Assembly (NCBI GenBank): GCA_022478985.1
Contig: JAKSZP010009493.1
Coordinates: 1 to 64,000 of the forward strand
Reading direction: 5' to 3'
Source: Massospora cicadina
Lineage: Eukaryota; Entomophthoromycota; Entomophthoromycetes; Entomophthorales; Entomophthoraceae
Length of the DNA stretch: 64,000 nt
Shown: in pieces, positions 1-10,959 of the stretch
Position numbering within the stretch: the stretch's first letter is position 1
Layout: every line of letters starts with the position of its first letter
The notes under the pieces: generated by a model
Seen by the model: the letters and a program-made list of their open reading frames with translations, nothing else
What the model was told of the DNA's origin: nothing
Databases searched by the model: none
Position numbers and translations under genes: made by a program

Positions 1-500
1 TAGTTTGTAATTGTTACTCCTCATTATAAATATCTGCCAACCTCTTCTCTTACTTCTTTTGGATAGTAAGTGACTCATTTTTCCATAAGTGAGGTTGGGT
101 TAGAAGATCACAGTCAGTCTCTTCAGGGGTGGTAAGATTAGCATGTGTAACCTGGATAAATTGACCGCATTCTGACATAAGTCACTGAGTGATAGATGGA
201 TAAATTGTAGTTTTGGAGTTTAAAGACCATCAGGCCAAACTCCCATTGGAATCCTTCATCTGGTGGAGCCATCGCAAAGAAGCATGGTCAGTAACTAACT
301 AAAATGTGCCCCATATAATATAGGGTCAGAAATGCTTTGTAGTCATTAGTACTTCCAAACACTCACATTTAGTTTTACTATATTTTTTTCAGCTTTTAGA
401 TAGAGTTTTCGCTATAATATCCAATGGAACGATCTACCAGATTCTCATCATGCTGAGATAATATAGCTCCTATAGTTATATTTCTAGAATCAGTAAAACA
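1..500 (-). pseudogene. RNase H start of element F (partial, decayed)
   Basis: Minus-strand translation of roughly 500 to 300 gives a stretch resembling FTDSRNITIGAILSQHDEN, the first strand of a gypsy RNase H (family form TDAS..AIGAILSQ). The first catalytic Asp of the DEDD set would be in this stretch. Downstream toward position 1 the frame is lost and the window ends, so later catalytic residues cannot be judged. It directly follows the RT of the same element. The family role is removal of the RNA strand after reverse transcription; this copy is dead by multiple stops. Confidence 0.6.
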
Positions 501-559
501 TATAAATATTTGTTGAAATTAGGTGTATGAGTACAGGAGATTGAGAATGAGCTACACGT

Positions 560-1510
560 AATAGGTCAAAGGACTGTTGCTGCTTTTCTACTGAAAAGGA
601 ACTCTTATTTCAACAGATAAACTATGAATTAAGATGTATCTGCGAAGTGTAGATAAATTGGTGATAATATCCACCATTCTTAGAAAGACTTGCACATCCC
701 AAATTGACTTAGGTGGTAACATCTTAAAAATGGACATAGCTTTGTCATATATCAGGGATATTCCTTTCTTACTTACCTTATGTCCCAAAAAATCAATTTC
801 GCTTTGGAAAAAGTAACACTTGGAGGTCTTAACTTCAAATAAGATTGCTGTAATTGCTGGAAAACCTCCCTTAGGTGTGATAAGTGAGAGGTAAGTAATT
901 TAAGAGAAAAGAGTCATCAATTAAGATAGACATAAATGCAAGAGCGTGTAATCCTATAATGAACCATTGCTCTTTGGAAGATGGGAGGGGCGTTGCATAG
1001 CCCCTGCAGCATCTAAATAGGCTCAAATAACCCTTCATTAGAGGTTAGAGCACATTTTTTGCAATCTTCAGGGATAAGTCAATCTACCAATAACTACTGG
1101 CGAGGTCCATCTCCAAAAAATAATGTGATCCAGGCATTAGATGTAAGAAGTCATCTATATGAGAGAGGATTAACTATTATTTTTGAGTAATGGAATTTAG
1201 TCAGCAATAGTTCAATCAACTTGATGTCCACACATTTTTTAAAAATTAAAAAAATGGGAGGCCCAAGATCCTTTAATGTTACAAGTAGCCCACTTCTGGT
1301 AATTGTTTTAATTACAGAGCTACTAAACCGTCTTGTCTTAGGTTTTTGGTAGTCTCAGGATTTAAATGAAGGTGATATTCAATTTCTACTTGGTGAATTA
1401 CTCCAATTATCTTCCCATAATCACGTTGTTTGATAAAAACTCCTTCGTTATATTCCTCAAGGAGGGCTTCTACATTATGGCATTCATCGGAGGTGATACT
1501 TTCCCTCATC
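560..1510 (-). pseudogene. Reverse transcriptase of gypsy element F (decayed)
   Basis: Pieces in several frames on the minus strand align with gypsy RT. Near 1509-1312 there is an N-terminal stretch with VEIEYHLHLNPET (family H.IxLxPxxxP). Near 1130-1000 a segment ends in CALTSNEGLFEPI, followed by LQGLCNAPPIFQRAM, the conserved GLCNAPATFQR block. Near 900-800 is LREVFQQLQQSYLKLRP and near 790 LGHKVSKKGIS in slightly different frames. 788-588 carries PKSIWDVQVFLRMV, the tail before the RNase H. The YxDD motif is not intact. Distinct in sequence from families A, B and C in this window, which have LGFVI-type tails. Confidence 0.75.
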
Positions 1511-2239
1511 TCACCTTTGACCAGAGCTATAGTTGTTATTGGATCAAACCCTAACTCTTGCTATGAAGTGAAACTGCTACATGAATGATATTTTTGATAG
1601 GACAGGGTTCTGCATAGGCAATGTGAGAGTGCTGAGGAACCTGGAGAGTCCAACAATGTATTTTCCTAGTATAATGGAGATGTATTTTATATGTAGGGTC
1701 TAAAATCCCAGTGCAGGTCGACGCTTCTTTGATAAAGGGATTATGGTGTCAGTATATCTCTAAAAGTTGGCTAGAGGAAATGTGAATTTTAATTCAAAAT
1801 CCACATTAACTTGAATAAAGGGTGGTACATTAGAGGAATGAGGGCATACAGAAGTATCCTGTCCTTCACATTCACTGCCTCAGGGGACTCTTTAGTCTTA
1901 CATTCCAAGTTTTATTAATCTACTTTATAGATAGAAGTGGGATACCTGATGAGGCAGGCACGTTTTTTGAGGGCACCCTTATTTTTGATCAGGAAATAAA
2001 TAAAATGGTATCTGATATCCTGAGAGTGAAATGTATACAACTTTGTGATTAATATATGCAATTGAACTCCCCACATTATTTAGACTCCAATAAGCAATTA
2101 GTAGTTATTGTTTTAAAGCAATTGCAGGGGCAGTAAATTAAAAGCGTTCTAAGTTGGAGAGATAAGGCAGAGCATGCTCTGATTGCCTTAGTAGTCTGAG
2201 CTCTCTTCAACCCATATTCAGCCTCATGGATCAAGTCAA

Positions 2240-2480
2240 GAGCCATTTTTCGTGTTTAAGTCAGGAGGATATAACATCAAACAGGGATCCATTATCAGTT
2301 ATAGACAAGGCTTTAACTTTATAAACGCCCAATTCCACTAATATCACTAAAGATCTTAATTTGGAACTAATGGCTAAAAAACAGTCAGCAGATAATTGTA
2401 TCAAGTCAAGTGGAAGATTTTGCATTTTCAAGGCTTAAGTTTTCAATTTGTTTGAACGTTTGCTGGTTAATTCTTGTCGC
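2240..2480 (-). pseudogene. Retroviral-type protease region of element F (decayed)
   Basis: Minus-strand translation gives a stretch reading LSADCFLAISSKLRSL then VKALSITDNGSLF. That resembles the part of a gypsy aspartic protease after the catalytic DTGA/DSGA, where the substrate flap and the DNG(S)L region lie. The catalytic triad itself is not readable. Placement between the gag knuckle (2750) and RT (1510) is what a gypsy polyprotein predicts. Weak on its own, supported by position. Confidence 0.4.
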
Positions 2481-2679
2481 TACTAGAGGAGCTGAATTTA
2501 CAAATCTGATTGGGTAATTGACCAATATATAAAAATAAGAAAGCTTAAGGTCTTTATTGCCTTGAATAGTAAGAGGTGCGTTGACTTCAGAAGGGGCAGC
2601 TAGTATGAATCAATTTGAAGTACTAGGAATAGAGATGGAAGGTTGAAGCGCTTATGTTTCTTCAGCAGAGGGAGCCTCT

Positions 2680-4436
2680 TACCTTAAGCTAACTGATCTT
2701 TTGCTGCCTTATTTTGAAGAAGATGACATCAGTGGTTTGTAGTGTGGTTGATATTCTTACAAAAGGTGCAATATAACTCAGGTGCTGTAAAGTTAGGTGG
2801 TGTTACTACTAAAACTTTAGGTATAAGCTTATTGTTAGGATGGGGTGGCCTATAAGGTTTAAACAAAAGAGAAGGGATCTTGATAATGGCTTATTTGATA
2901 TGCAGGAGGGACATAAGGTTGGGCTTTACTACTTTAAGGTAGAGTTGAATGTTGGGTATGATTTTGAATGCCAATAAAGATGCGGTGATAGCCAGTCCAA
3001 CATGAAACAATTTTCTGCAACCAAAGTCTGGGCCTCAGGGTAAAGCATTTGGATGAATTTACTAATGGATTTTCCCTGATTGAAGCTTATTCCCATGAAC
3101 ATCTGTTTCTGGTTGGCTAGTGATAAGCCACTCCAGAACTCCCAAATCAGAGCAGGCTTATATCATTTCAGGTGTAACAGGTCATCAAGTGGGGCACTAT
3201 TATATCCTGTGCTATTCAGCTAAGGAAGTTGGTCAAATGTTTGACCCATTGGTGATTGAAGCTTCCTCCATTGCACTTTAAAGGCATAAAATAAGAAAAA
3301 AACGCTCCTTCTATCAGGACATAAACGCCCTTGAAGGAGGTTTTGAATGTGTTACTTGAAGGGGTTGAAGGCTGAACAACATGAATTGACACTTATAGGC
3401 ATCTTTTCAGCTAAAGAGGAAACTATATAGAGAATATTATTGAGTATTGAGGGCATCCATTTGACTCTGCATATTAATTACATATTCAATAACTAAATCA
3501 CCTCGATCATGGGCATCCCAAAGATTTGTTTTGGCGGTGAAGAGCTGGGCCAGCTTCTTTCTTTCATTCTTTAAACTTGCAGCTGTTCTTAAAGCTTAAG
3601 TTGATGTTACTCAGTGGTGAGTATGTACTGTTTCAATGCAATAATAATTGAGAATAGGGCAGACAAGTTTTAAATCGTCCACAGGAGCGCCTAAAGAAAC
3701 TTTAAAGTGGAGTGGCACCCCATCCTAAGTGAGCTGCACTCATTAAGTTGCGCAGCTAGTTAGACATTGAGATTATGGATCTTTTAAATTAATGAGTGAA
3801 GCCAATCTTCAGTAATCTCTTCCAGTACTAGGCCCAGGTGGCCCAGGTGGCCTGAGGACCCCATTGGTCAGGCAGTCTATTGCAATCAGGTTTTATGAGT
3901 TTACTAGGTATTCTAGGAGGACCAGCATCACATGGGATTTCAGGTGTTCCAGAGGAATGAACATGTCATGGGTAACTCATATTGTAAGACTCCTTAAGAA
4001 AGCAGATGCGTTTGTCCACGTCAGCTATAAAAGTATTAATCTGGATTTCTATGCCTGTGATACAATATCTGTCCTGGTTATGTAAAAATAATTTTTAATT
4101 GGCTGAAACGATTAGAGATCTCCAGACAGACTTTTTAATTATTCATTCATCAAGACGTGTTAACACATCCTGCATCTATTTGATGAGTTTCCAATTTTCA
4201 AATAGGCGCCTCAATTTTCGCTGTTGTAGAGGGAGGCAGAATGGTAAATTTAAAGAAGTTGTGAGTGCAAAGCCTCTGATGTCTGTAAATGCCAAAGCAG
4301 TTCCTGATAATGGAACTCAGCTACTTGTAACAGATGATACAGGGTGGGATGCACGAATTGCCGCAAGTAGTGCTCCAAATATCCTGCCATGCCCTGATCT
4401 CCATCAAGTGAGAAACTGACAGTTAAGACCATCATG
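2680..4436 (-). pseudogene. Gag of gypsy element F with degenerate CCHC knuckle
   Basis: Minus-strand gag of the element. Its C-terminal end, about 2790-2700, reads PELYCTFCKNINHTTNH followed by a stop and Cys-His: a retroviral zinc knuckle of the Cys-X2-Cys-X4-His type with the last spacing disturbed by a TGA. Upstream, near 3590-3420, a stretch of basic and hydrophobic residues (RTAASLKNER) and DAHDRGDLVIEY-like sequence fits a gag capsid-proximal part. Family role: particle formation and RNA binding. A 61-codon open piece at 4435-4250 may be the N-terminus. Many stops. Confidence 0.55.
3833..3852. repeat. Short tandem duplication
   Basis: GCCCAGGTG occurs twice back to back, an isolated slippage-type duplication in the decayed gag of F. 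No functional reading. Confidence 0.6.
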
Positions 4437-4496
4437 GGGTCAGTACTGCGAGGGCTTATCTTTTATTTGCTCATCCTACTGGGACAAAGACCACAG

Positions 4497-5754
4497 TGAG
4501 GATCTGGAGGGCTACAGTGAAGTTTGAAACTTGTAGTTAGTACTGCTCTGTGTAAGGGATGGGGGATGTCCACTTTTATAAATGTGGCTAATAAAAGGTT
4601 GCAATTTGTTCTCAGTTTTATAAATGCATGTTAACTGCCCACTCACTGAGATGAGCGGGATCTCGATCTGAAGAAATGTCTGATGCCAAATCACTATTAT
4701 TCATTGTAGTTATGATTTTGCTAGGAACTTAGGGTGACCTGGAAGGGAGCTCTACTTTTTATTGGGATGAGGGGGTTAAACTACAACCCTTTAGATAGAG
4801 TTCATGGCAAACAAAGCCCCAGGTGCAAGAATATTTAAATTTGATAAAAAAGTACCTATTTAATGGAAAAACTCCTCAATGGTATATATCATTGTACCTT
4901 CACTTTTTATAATAGCAGCACCAAATCATATGTTAAAAAGAATGCAAGCTTTAGTTTCTTAAATTATACTATAAGAAAATCAATGAAGAGCTCTCAGGAA
5001 AAATCTCTAAATGATTCTAAGCCAACGTTTATACTCATTTGTAACTTGGGGACTTTGCGGCATCTGGTTAAAATTTAAGATAACAGTAGCTTATTGCATA
5101 GATCATTTTTGAACCTAACATTAAGAAATTCAGGTTTTGTTGTTTTTTGAAGGTTGGGACCTTTAAAGGATACTTGAATATTAGTTGAATGTAGCTCCAC
5201 TGGGGATCTCTTGGGGTTGTTTGTCCCTAAGGCGGTCTCTCAACGGAAATATGTCATTGAGGCAATTTATGTTTTTTCAAACAGGAAATATCTCTGTATG
5301 AAAACAGACAAAAATCTCTAATAATAAAAACTAGGCAAAATTGAAGGTATCTTTTTTTGATCAGAAATTGAGGATAATTTATAGGGCCATGAAAGATAAA
5401 AGATCAGTTAGTATAGACCTTGCGCAAGAATCATGATTGAGTCAGATTTGGAGATCTCCTGATTGATGCAGCAGAATGCATAGAATTTCAGAGTACTCAG
5501 CCCTTCTGGGTCATGGCAGCAGTTTCCAGTGACCTCTTCAAAGGAAAGAGCTTTGCCAAGTAAATCAGCGCCTTTGTCAGGGAAATTGGCGGATTCAGGA
5601 AAGGTTTGGGATTTTGTAGCTCTTTCAAAAGCTCACTACCTTTGTTAATTTCAATAACTCTTATAATGGTAAATCTACACTGGTCATGTTATCATCATTA
5701 TGCATTTAAATCTCGCCCATATTACCGCAATTCCCATTATAGCTGACAATGACA
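4497..5754 (-). repeat. Probable LTR between integrase fragment E and element F
   Basis: Right end (5' on the minus strand) is TGTCATTGTCAGC immediately after a purine tract (minus strand of 5755-5766), as a 3' LTR begins after a polypurine tract. The left end is set where the minus strand then reads TGGTCTTTGTCCC, a possible primer-binding site, at about 4481-4493. Length of about 1258 bp is like the other LTRs here. No second copy is in the window, so the ends are inferred. It could be the 3' LTR of E, the 5' LTR of F, or both in a tandem arrangement. Confidence 0.4.
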
Positions 5755-5766
5755 CCCCCTCAAGAA
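5755..5766 (-). promoter_or_regulatory. Polypurine tract upstream of the E/F LTR
   Basis: The minus strand reads TTCTTGAGGGGG directly before the TGTCA that starts the LTR. Purine-rich tracts at this position prime plus-strand DNA synthesis in LTR elements. The other families here have equivalent tracts (AAGAGGGGG-type). Confidence 0.45.
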
Positions 5767-6306
5767 CTTGCTGAGGAGGGTAATAATTCTGAAGAGATCT
5801 TTTATGAACTCAATATATGACACATCCTTATTTGACAGAGGCAATATAATATTCTGGTCCTAATCAATAGATTACTTGGCAAGGGCCTGATCATACTGTG
5901 TCAAGTTGTGGACACGTCCTCCAGGTCAGTGATGGTAGAACAGAATGAGGTCTCCTAATTGATATTTGTTAAATTGTATCTGGGCATTAACTTGATCAGC
6001 TTCTCATATAGTTATAGTTCTCATGGACTTAGAAGCTAAATCTTATTATCTGAACAATTCATCATCCAACCTTCACAATGTGAGATTAATAATACCATGT
6101 GTAGAGGTTTCTAATATGAGCTGTATGCTTGAGGGCAAAATCGGATCTCTCCATAGAGGACTCAAAGAGGGACATCTGGATAAGGTTATGTTAACTGACA
6201 TGGTATGATAGTAAAGCCGCTAGTAATTATTTATTCCATTGTGAAGGGTTATAATGAGCCATCTTATAGAGGATGGCGACTAGTGACCATCTGACCATTC
6301 TACAGC
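5767..6306 (-). pseudogene. Integrase C-terminal fragment E (decayed)
   Basis: Minus strand only. About 6300-6120 contains a stretch like SVNITLSRCPSLSPLWRDP, matching the gypsy integrase core end (xxSxxxSPFxxLYGRxP). About 5990-5930 reads QIQFNKYQLGDLILFYHH, the C-terminal domain form FKVGDLVLL. The integrase stops dead at 6306 where the B' LTR begins. Its N-terminal two thirds are not found on the far side of B' (33587 onward is plus-strand gag/protease of D), so E is truncated. Confidence 0.55.
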
Positions 6307-7394
6307 TATTGGGATTCTTCAGTCATTTCCAGCTTCCTAGATTAAAAATCTGCTGGTCTACTAAGATACAAGTCCCTCTAGAGGATGATTTTGATATCAG
6401 ATGATTCCAATATTGATATAATAATGCCAACGGACATTTTAGGTAATTTTACAGGTTCAAATCCACTGGGGTCACCCTGCGCGAATTCCTAAGATCCTGT
6501 TGAGCAGAGTTGCCACGAAATGAAGTAATCTGATAGTTAGTCATTGATTAACTACAAGATTTAACAATTGGGATTAGTCAAGGTTTTATCACTGACCAAT
6601 TGGGTATTTATTTAGAATTTATTAGATGAGTGATACAATCTACAGCTAGCGAATTTACCAGTAGGGACACGGCCTGCCATAATAGTAAAGAGTCCCATTA
6701 CTTAAGCATATCACTAGCCAAATATGGTTAGTTCACTGTGATTGATCAGGAAATCTTATGAAACGTTCTCTTGCTCTTTCCATTTTAGATTTCTGGGATG
6801 TCCAACAGAGGAATCCTTAGTCCAATAAAGAAGCCTATTGCTGGAAGAGACCTTGAAGGGAAATTCAATGGCAAAGGCTGCTGTCTCATTACTGAGGCGC
6901 CAATAGAGTAATTGGGCACTAAATTCCCCTATACATTCCATAGTTTTTAAAACTATAAGGCAGATCAATATCAAGATCTAAGCTTAGCTCTATTCCTCTT
7001 CAGTATATTATTGTTTTAATACAGTAATTGTTGAATCTTTTGTGTGATGAAAATTATGGATCATACATCCTTAGAAGAGAAGCAGATCTTCACAGAATCA
7101 GAATGATGAAAACCTAGGCCGAGAACCTTGAAAATAGTTAGATTAAGTTCCGCAAGAAAAGGGAAGAAGTCCATACTTGTCAGTATAATCAGCATCAAGT
7201 GGAGTATTCCAGTTTAGCGTTGGACCACCTATCAACCTAGTTTATCTATATTCAGCTACGGATAATAGTCTCCATACTATTATCAAATTATATATCTATC
7301 TCAGTGTCAATTAACACGGATAGTGCACATAATAAAAGAACCTGTGCAGTAAATCTCTGAGGACTGATATCAGCGGAACCTCAGTTTTTTCACA
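6307..7394 (+). repeat. 5' LTR of B' (family B)
   Basis: Starts TATTGGGATT (consensus of the family TGTTGGGATT) and ends in TTTTTTCACA, with the PBS following. Homologous to LTRs at 9795, 17528 and 32515. It contains a TATA-like TATACATT at 6930-6937 and the GATAATAG/CTATTATC hairpin at 7261-7284. Same size class (1088 bp) as its partner, 1072 bp. Confidence 0.85.
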
Positions 7395-7398
7395 CTTT

Positions 7399-7410
7399 TG
7401 GTGCACACTG
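7399..7410 (+). promoter_or_regulatory. Primer-binding site of B'
   Basis: TGGTGCACACTG four bases after the LTR end. It is a diverged form of the TGGTGCTCACTAC seen after the LTRs of the nested B and C elements. Family role: the tRNA 3' end anneals here to start minus-strand synthesis. Confidence 0.6.
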
Positions 7411-7439
7411 AAGGAGGTAGTTGAGTAATATAAGCCAAT

Positions 7440-9123
7440 TATAGTGAAATTGCATCCTTGATGTCATACAAAGGTGTCTTAAGAAAACTATGGACAGAAT
7501 TGGCAGCTGACAATAAGAACGCCCTAGTTTCAGCGGATCATACTGCTTTTGCTGCTCTAGAGGAGAGAGTTACTAAGAATGAAGAAGGAGTAGAGAAGCT
7601 TTGAAATTCAGAAACGATGAAATTAGAAAATAAAGTCCCTAAAGAGGAAAAAAGAGATCTTATTAAATAAGTATTATTATTGAGATTGAACGCGAAGTGG
7701 ATCTTGTGTGATTACGCTTGCTTAGCTCAGATATGGAACGTTTAGAAAACAAATCTAAGAATTGAAAACCCATAATACAAATGTAAACCATATACATTAA
7801 AAGACGCCAAAAAATATACTCTGAGAAGCTTGTTGGGTATTTGGCGAATACTAAAACATTCTGCATGCATTCGCCGCCACCTTGGAGATGACTCCCAGAA
7901 ATTACTACTCTCATTAGTTGGGTTGCCAAACCACAAGTGTTTGTTTGAGAAATTTCTAGATGGATTTAAATCCAAGCCCATACTACCTAAATTTTCATTG
8001 GGGTAATGCCCCTACATTCTTCCATCTCTTTGAAATGACTATGTATGTGGTGAAAGGCAGAAAGCAGTGACAGTTATGAACTGTTTGAACAATGACTTCC
8101 AGAAATTGGTGTTGCCCCACCTTGAAGATGACAATAGGTCTTACTCCAAGTCCAAAGATGCTATTATGAAGGAATTCAGAAGTCCCTCACATATTATAAA
8201 CGCAAACAAGAATTCATGGGAATCCAATTCCTAATGGACAAAACCTTAGCAAATTTCGCTGAATTATTCTATCAAGAATTTCAATTTTAGTCAAGGAAAA
8301 GTGATAATTTATTTTGATATGCAGATTGTATTAAAAGTGGCACTTTGGCCATACTCCAATTTACATCAAATGATGTCTTACACGCTGATCATTGAAATAT
8401 CCCACCTTGAAAATGGTGGATCATTTGAAGATGTTAGGCGCCACATTTGAGGCCCCTAACTGAAATGCAAATATTAGTCTAGCCAGAAATTTGAACGCCA
8501 AAAATTTGCCAAAACCACTAAGGAATTTCCTGATTTAGTAGTGCCAGAAAATAAACCTGAAGTTTTTAAAAGATCAGAAAATGCAATAAATGCTGCTACC
8601 AGTTCAGGGGGAGAGGCCACTTCACTTCCCAGTGCTTCAACAAGAAGCTCAAGGGGCAGATTAATGTGGTACATCATAAGAAGGAAAAAATGCACAAGAA
8701 TCGGGAAAAGGGCCCACAGCCTAGTTGGAGAACAGTCTAGAGCTTTAATTAAACCCATTTCTACTAAAAACGAAAAAATAAATTGACATCAGTGATCTGT
8801 TTATAAATGATGCACCAGACCAGCTTTATCTAATGGTCAACATAGATGTCAACGCCATAACCAGAGCCAAAGTGAAGGGGATCAACCTGAATAATTGAGG
8901 AGGTCACTCACCCTTATTTATGGCAACTAGTGGACAATATCCATTCCACTGAGAATTCAAGCAAATTTGTTGATACAAATTAGATGATTTGAACCTGTAT
9001 ATTTTCTGAAGTTTACTTAAGGAATTTCCTGATTTATCAGCACAAATTATATTACACCCTCAATTTGGTGAATAATGCTTATACAATCAGTAAACACTAT
9101 TCTATAATACTCTGAGTGTACAT
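7440..9123 (+). pseudogene. Gag of B' (decayed, cut by element C)
   Basis: Fragments in changing frames align with the gag of the nested B copy: NAPTFFHLFEMTM at about 8010-8040 against NAPAFSQLFDMTM at 11510, and a stretch corresponding to LPHLEDDN..SYSKSKDAIM at 8115-8180. Shortly before 9123 it reads YSEC then the interrupted codon, in register with protease-proximal sequence of element A (YSECTYADI at 42220). The frame resumes at 25702 when one TACAT copy is discounted, which fixes the C insertion point. Many stops. The family role is the particle protein. Confidence 0.7.
9119..9123. repeat. TSD of element C, left copy
   Basis: TACAT, identical to 25697-25701. Five bp is the usual duplication length for gypsy integrase. 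Confidence 0.9.
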
Positions 9124-9694
9124 TGTTAAGATTCTGATATGACTGGATTAAAAACCCAAATAGCCATGGTGGATCAGTTAAAATCTGCTGACACTAATTA
9201 TAGAGTCTGAGTATTTGAGCACCTTGGGATGAGGCAATATTGGTTCCAAATGGATGGTTATTGGATCACTTACAAATAAGACAATTACAAGATGTCAATG
9301 CATGACAGACAACTGATAAATTGCCTCAAACTAGGGCGTTTGTGAATTTGATGAATGGTGAAAGAAGCTAGAACCAATAAGAATATGGTGGAATGAATAG
9401 TTAAACAAAAAGGTTGAAGTTGACTGAAGTTGCTGAAATATAAGCGATACCAGAGAATTGAAGGAGAAAGATTATTAGTAGTTTTGAGAGAGCAGAGCAG
9501 CGAGAATCTGCTAAACATATTGCATTAAAATAAAGAATTGTTGTCAGGGCCATTGCTCCATAAATTATATTTATTTATTGGAAGTGTGTTTTAAGTACCA
9601 ACAATATCCATATTGTCTATTCTATTTCTCAGTGGGATTGACCCTGTGCAAAAACCTTACAGTATATAACAACGATCCTGCCACATTTATGACA
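9124..9694 (+). repeat. 5' LTR of element C
   Basis: Starts TGTTAAGATTCTGATATGAC and ends CATTTATGACA; partner at 25130-25696 begins TGTTGGGATTATGATATGAC. By eye roughly four in five bases match. AT-rich; no strong TATA assignment made. Confidence 0.9.
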
Positions 9695-9695
9695 G

Positions 9696-9708
9696 TGGTG
9701 CTCACTAC
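9696..9708 (+). promoter_or_regulatory. Primer-binding site of element C
   Basis: TGGTGCTCACTAC one base after the LTR end. Identical to the site of nested B (10918-10930). It predicts a primer tRNA ending ...GTAGTGAGCACCA. Confidence 0.75.
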
Positions 9709-9794
9709 AAGGGGCCCATTGATCAATCACAAATCAATAAAAAATCCTGTCACTGGCCATGCCGCATTAGGCTTGCTTTGACAAGGGATCTCCT
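9709..9794 (+). other. 5' leader of element C before the nested B insertion
   Basis: Non-coding leader after the primer-binding site. It is interrupted at 9794/9795 by the family-B element; C sequence resumes at 18659. Duplicated bases at the two junctions are only similar (CTCCT and CTCTC). Confidence 0.6.
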
Positions 9795-10914
9795 TGTTGG
9801 AATTTTGACCATATACCTAGCCTTCTAGATTACTGGTATTGCTAGGGGAAATTTCCATAGGGCGAAGTGAATCAGAAATTGGTTGGCCCAATATTTGGAG
9901 CAACTACGTTTGGGGGATTTTGGGCTATTCGCCTGGTTGTATCCATTGGGGGATCAGTACAGACAAATACTTAAGATCTCATTGGGCGGAGTTGCTGATA
10001 AAATAGGGGCATCTGATAGTGATTAACTATCAGGTGTACCAATTGGGATTGGTCAGGTTTCATCACCAACTGATTGGGAATAAATAGCAAGTTGCAAGGC
10101 GAGTGATGCCGCCTGCAACTAGCAAATCAATCAGTTGGTGAGTGACCTGCCATAATGGGTAATAAGTATCATTACCTAAGCAGATCACTAGCCAAATATG
10201 GTTGTTTGCTTGGAATGAGAGGAAAACATTAGGGAGACGTTTTCTGACTCTTTCCATTTGAGGTCTCAAGGATATCCAATAACAGAATCCTAGCCAGGAT
10301 GGGGAAGACCATCACTGCCAAGATGAGGATGGGGATTCAATGGCAACAGCTGCCGTTTCATTGAAGAGGTGTCAACTGAGGGTTAGACAGCAGAATTCCC
10401 CACTATATATATTCCCTAGGATTTACTATAAAAAAACCAGTGTTTACAGTATTAACATTATTTATATTATCAATTTGATGTACAGTTAGACTATCAGCTT
10501 CTATTGTGTTGTTTTGTCTCAAGGATATTATTGCAGAGGGCAATAATTGGAAGACTCTAAGAGAGAAGAGTAAATATCTGAGTGGGGATCTAAAGAAGAA
10601 AGATCCAAAATCAGGGATAGCTGCCAACTGTGTGTTGGGCTGAAGAGATTGTCACCAGGGTATCTCAGCAAAGATCAGGTGGACAAGAGCATAGGGAATG
10701 AATCCCTACGAGTACATCATTATGAGTATTTAATTGGTAATACTGGCCAAGCGTTGGGCCAAAATATAATTCATACTCAACTATGGATAATAACCTCCAT
10801 ACTATTATTGATTAATAATTCATTTTATACAACATGATGAAGTTCACGAAAAAACCTGTGCAGTAAAAAGGTTACTGGGTTGCTTGCTGATAACAACAAA
10901 AGTAAATTTTTACA
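9795..10914 (+). repeat. 5' LTR of nested B
   Basis: Starts TGTTGGAATTTTGACC and ends AATTTTTACA. TATA-like TATATATAT at 10404-10412. The hairpin arms GATAATAA and CTATTATT at 10786-10809 are one step from the perfect version of the 3' LTR. Confidence 0.92.
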
Positions 10915-10917
10915 AGT

Positions 10918-10930
10918 TGGTGCTCACTAC
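10918..10930 (+). promoter_or_regulatory. Primer-binding site of nested B
   Basis: TGGTGCTCACTAC three bases after the LTR end. Confidence 0.75.
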
Positions 10931-10959
10931 AGGGGTAGTTGAGTGAAGAATCTATAAGA

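Larger units (their letters stand above)
1..4496 (-). mobile_element. Ty3/gypsy element F, internal region, cut by window start
   Basis: Read on the minus strand, the order is gag (with a knuckle), protease-like, RT, then the start of RNase H running off position 1. RT before RNase H with no integrase between them is the Ty3/gypsy order. All domains are broken by stops and frameshifts. Its presumed 5' LTR lies at about 4497-5754. No second LTR is in the window, so the right LTR is inferred only from a polypurine tract, an integrase tail on one side and a possible primer-binding site on the other. Confidence 0.75.
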
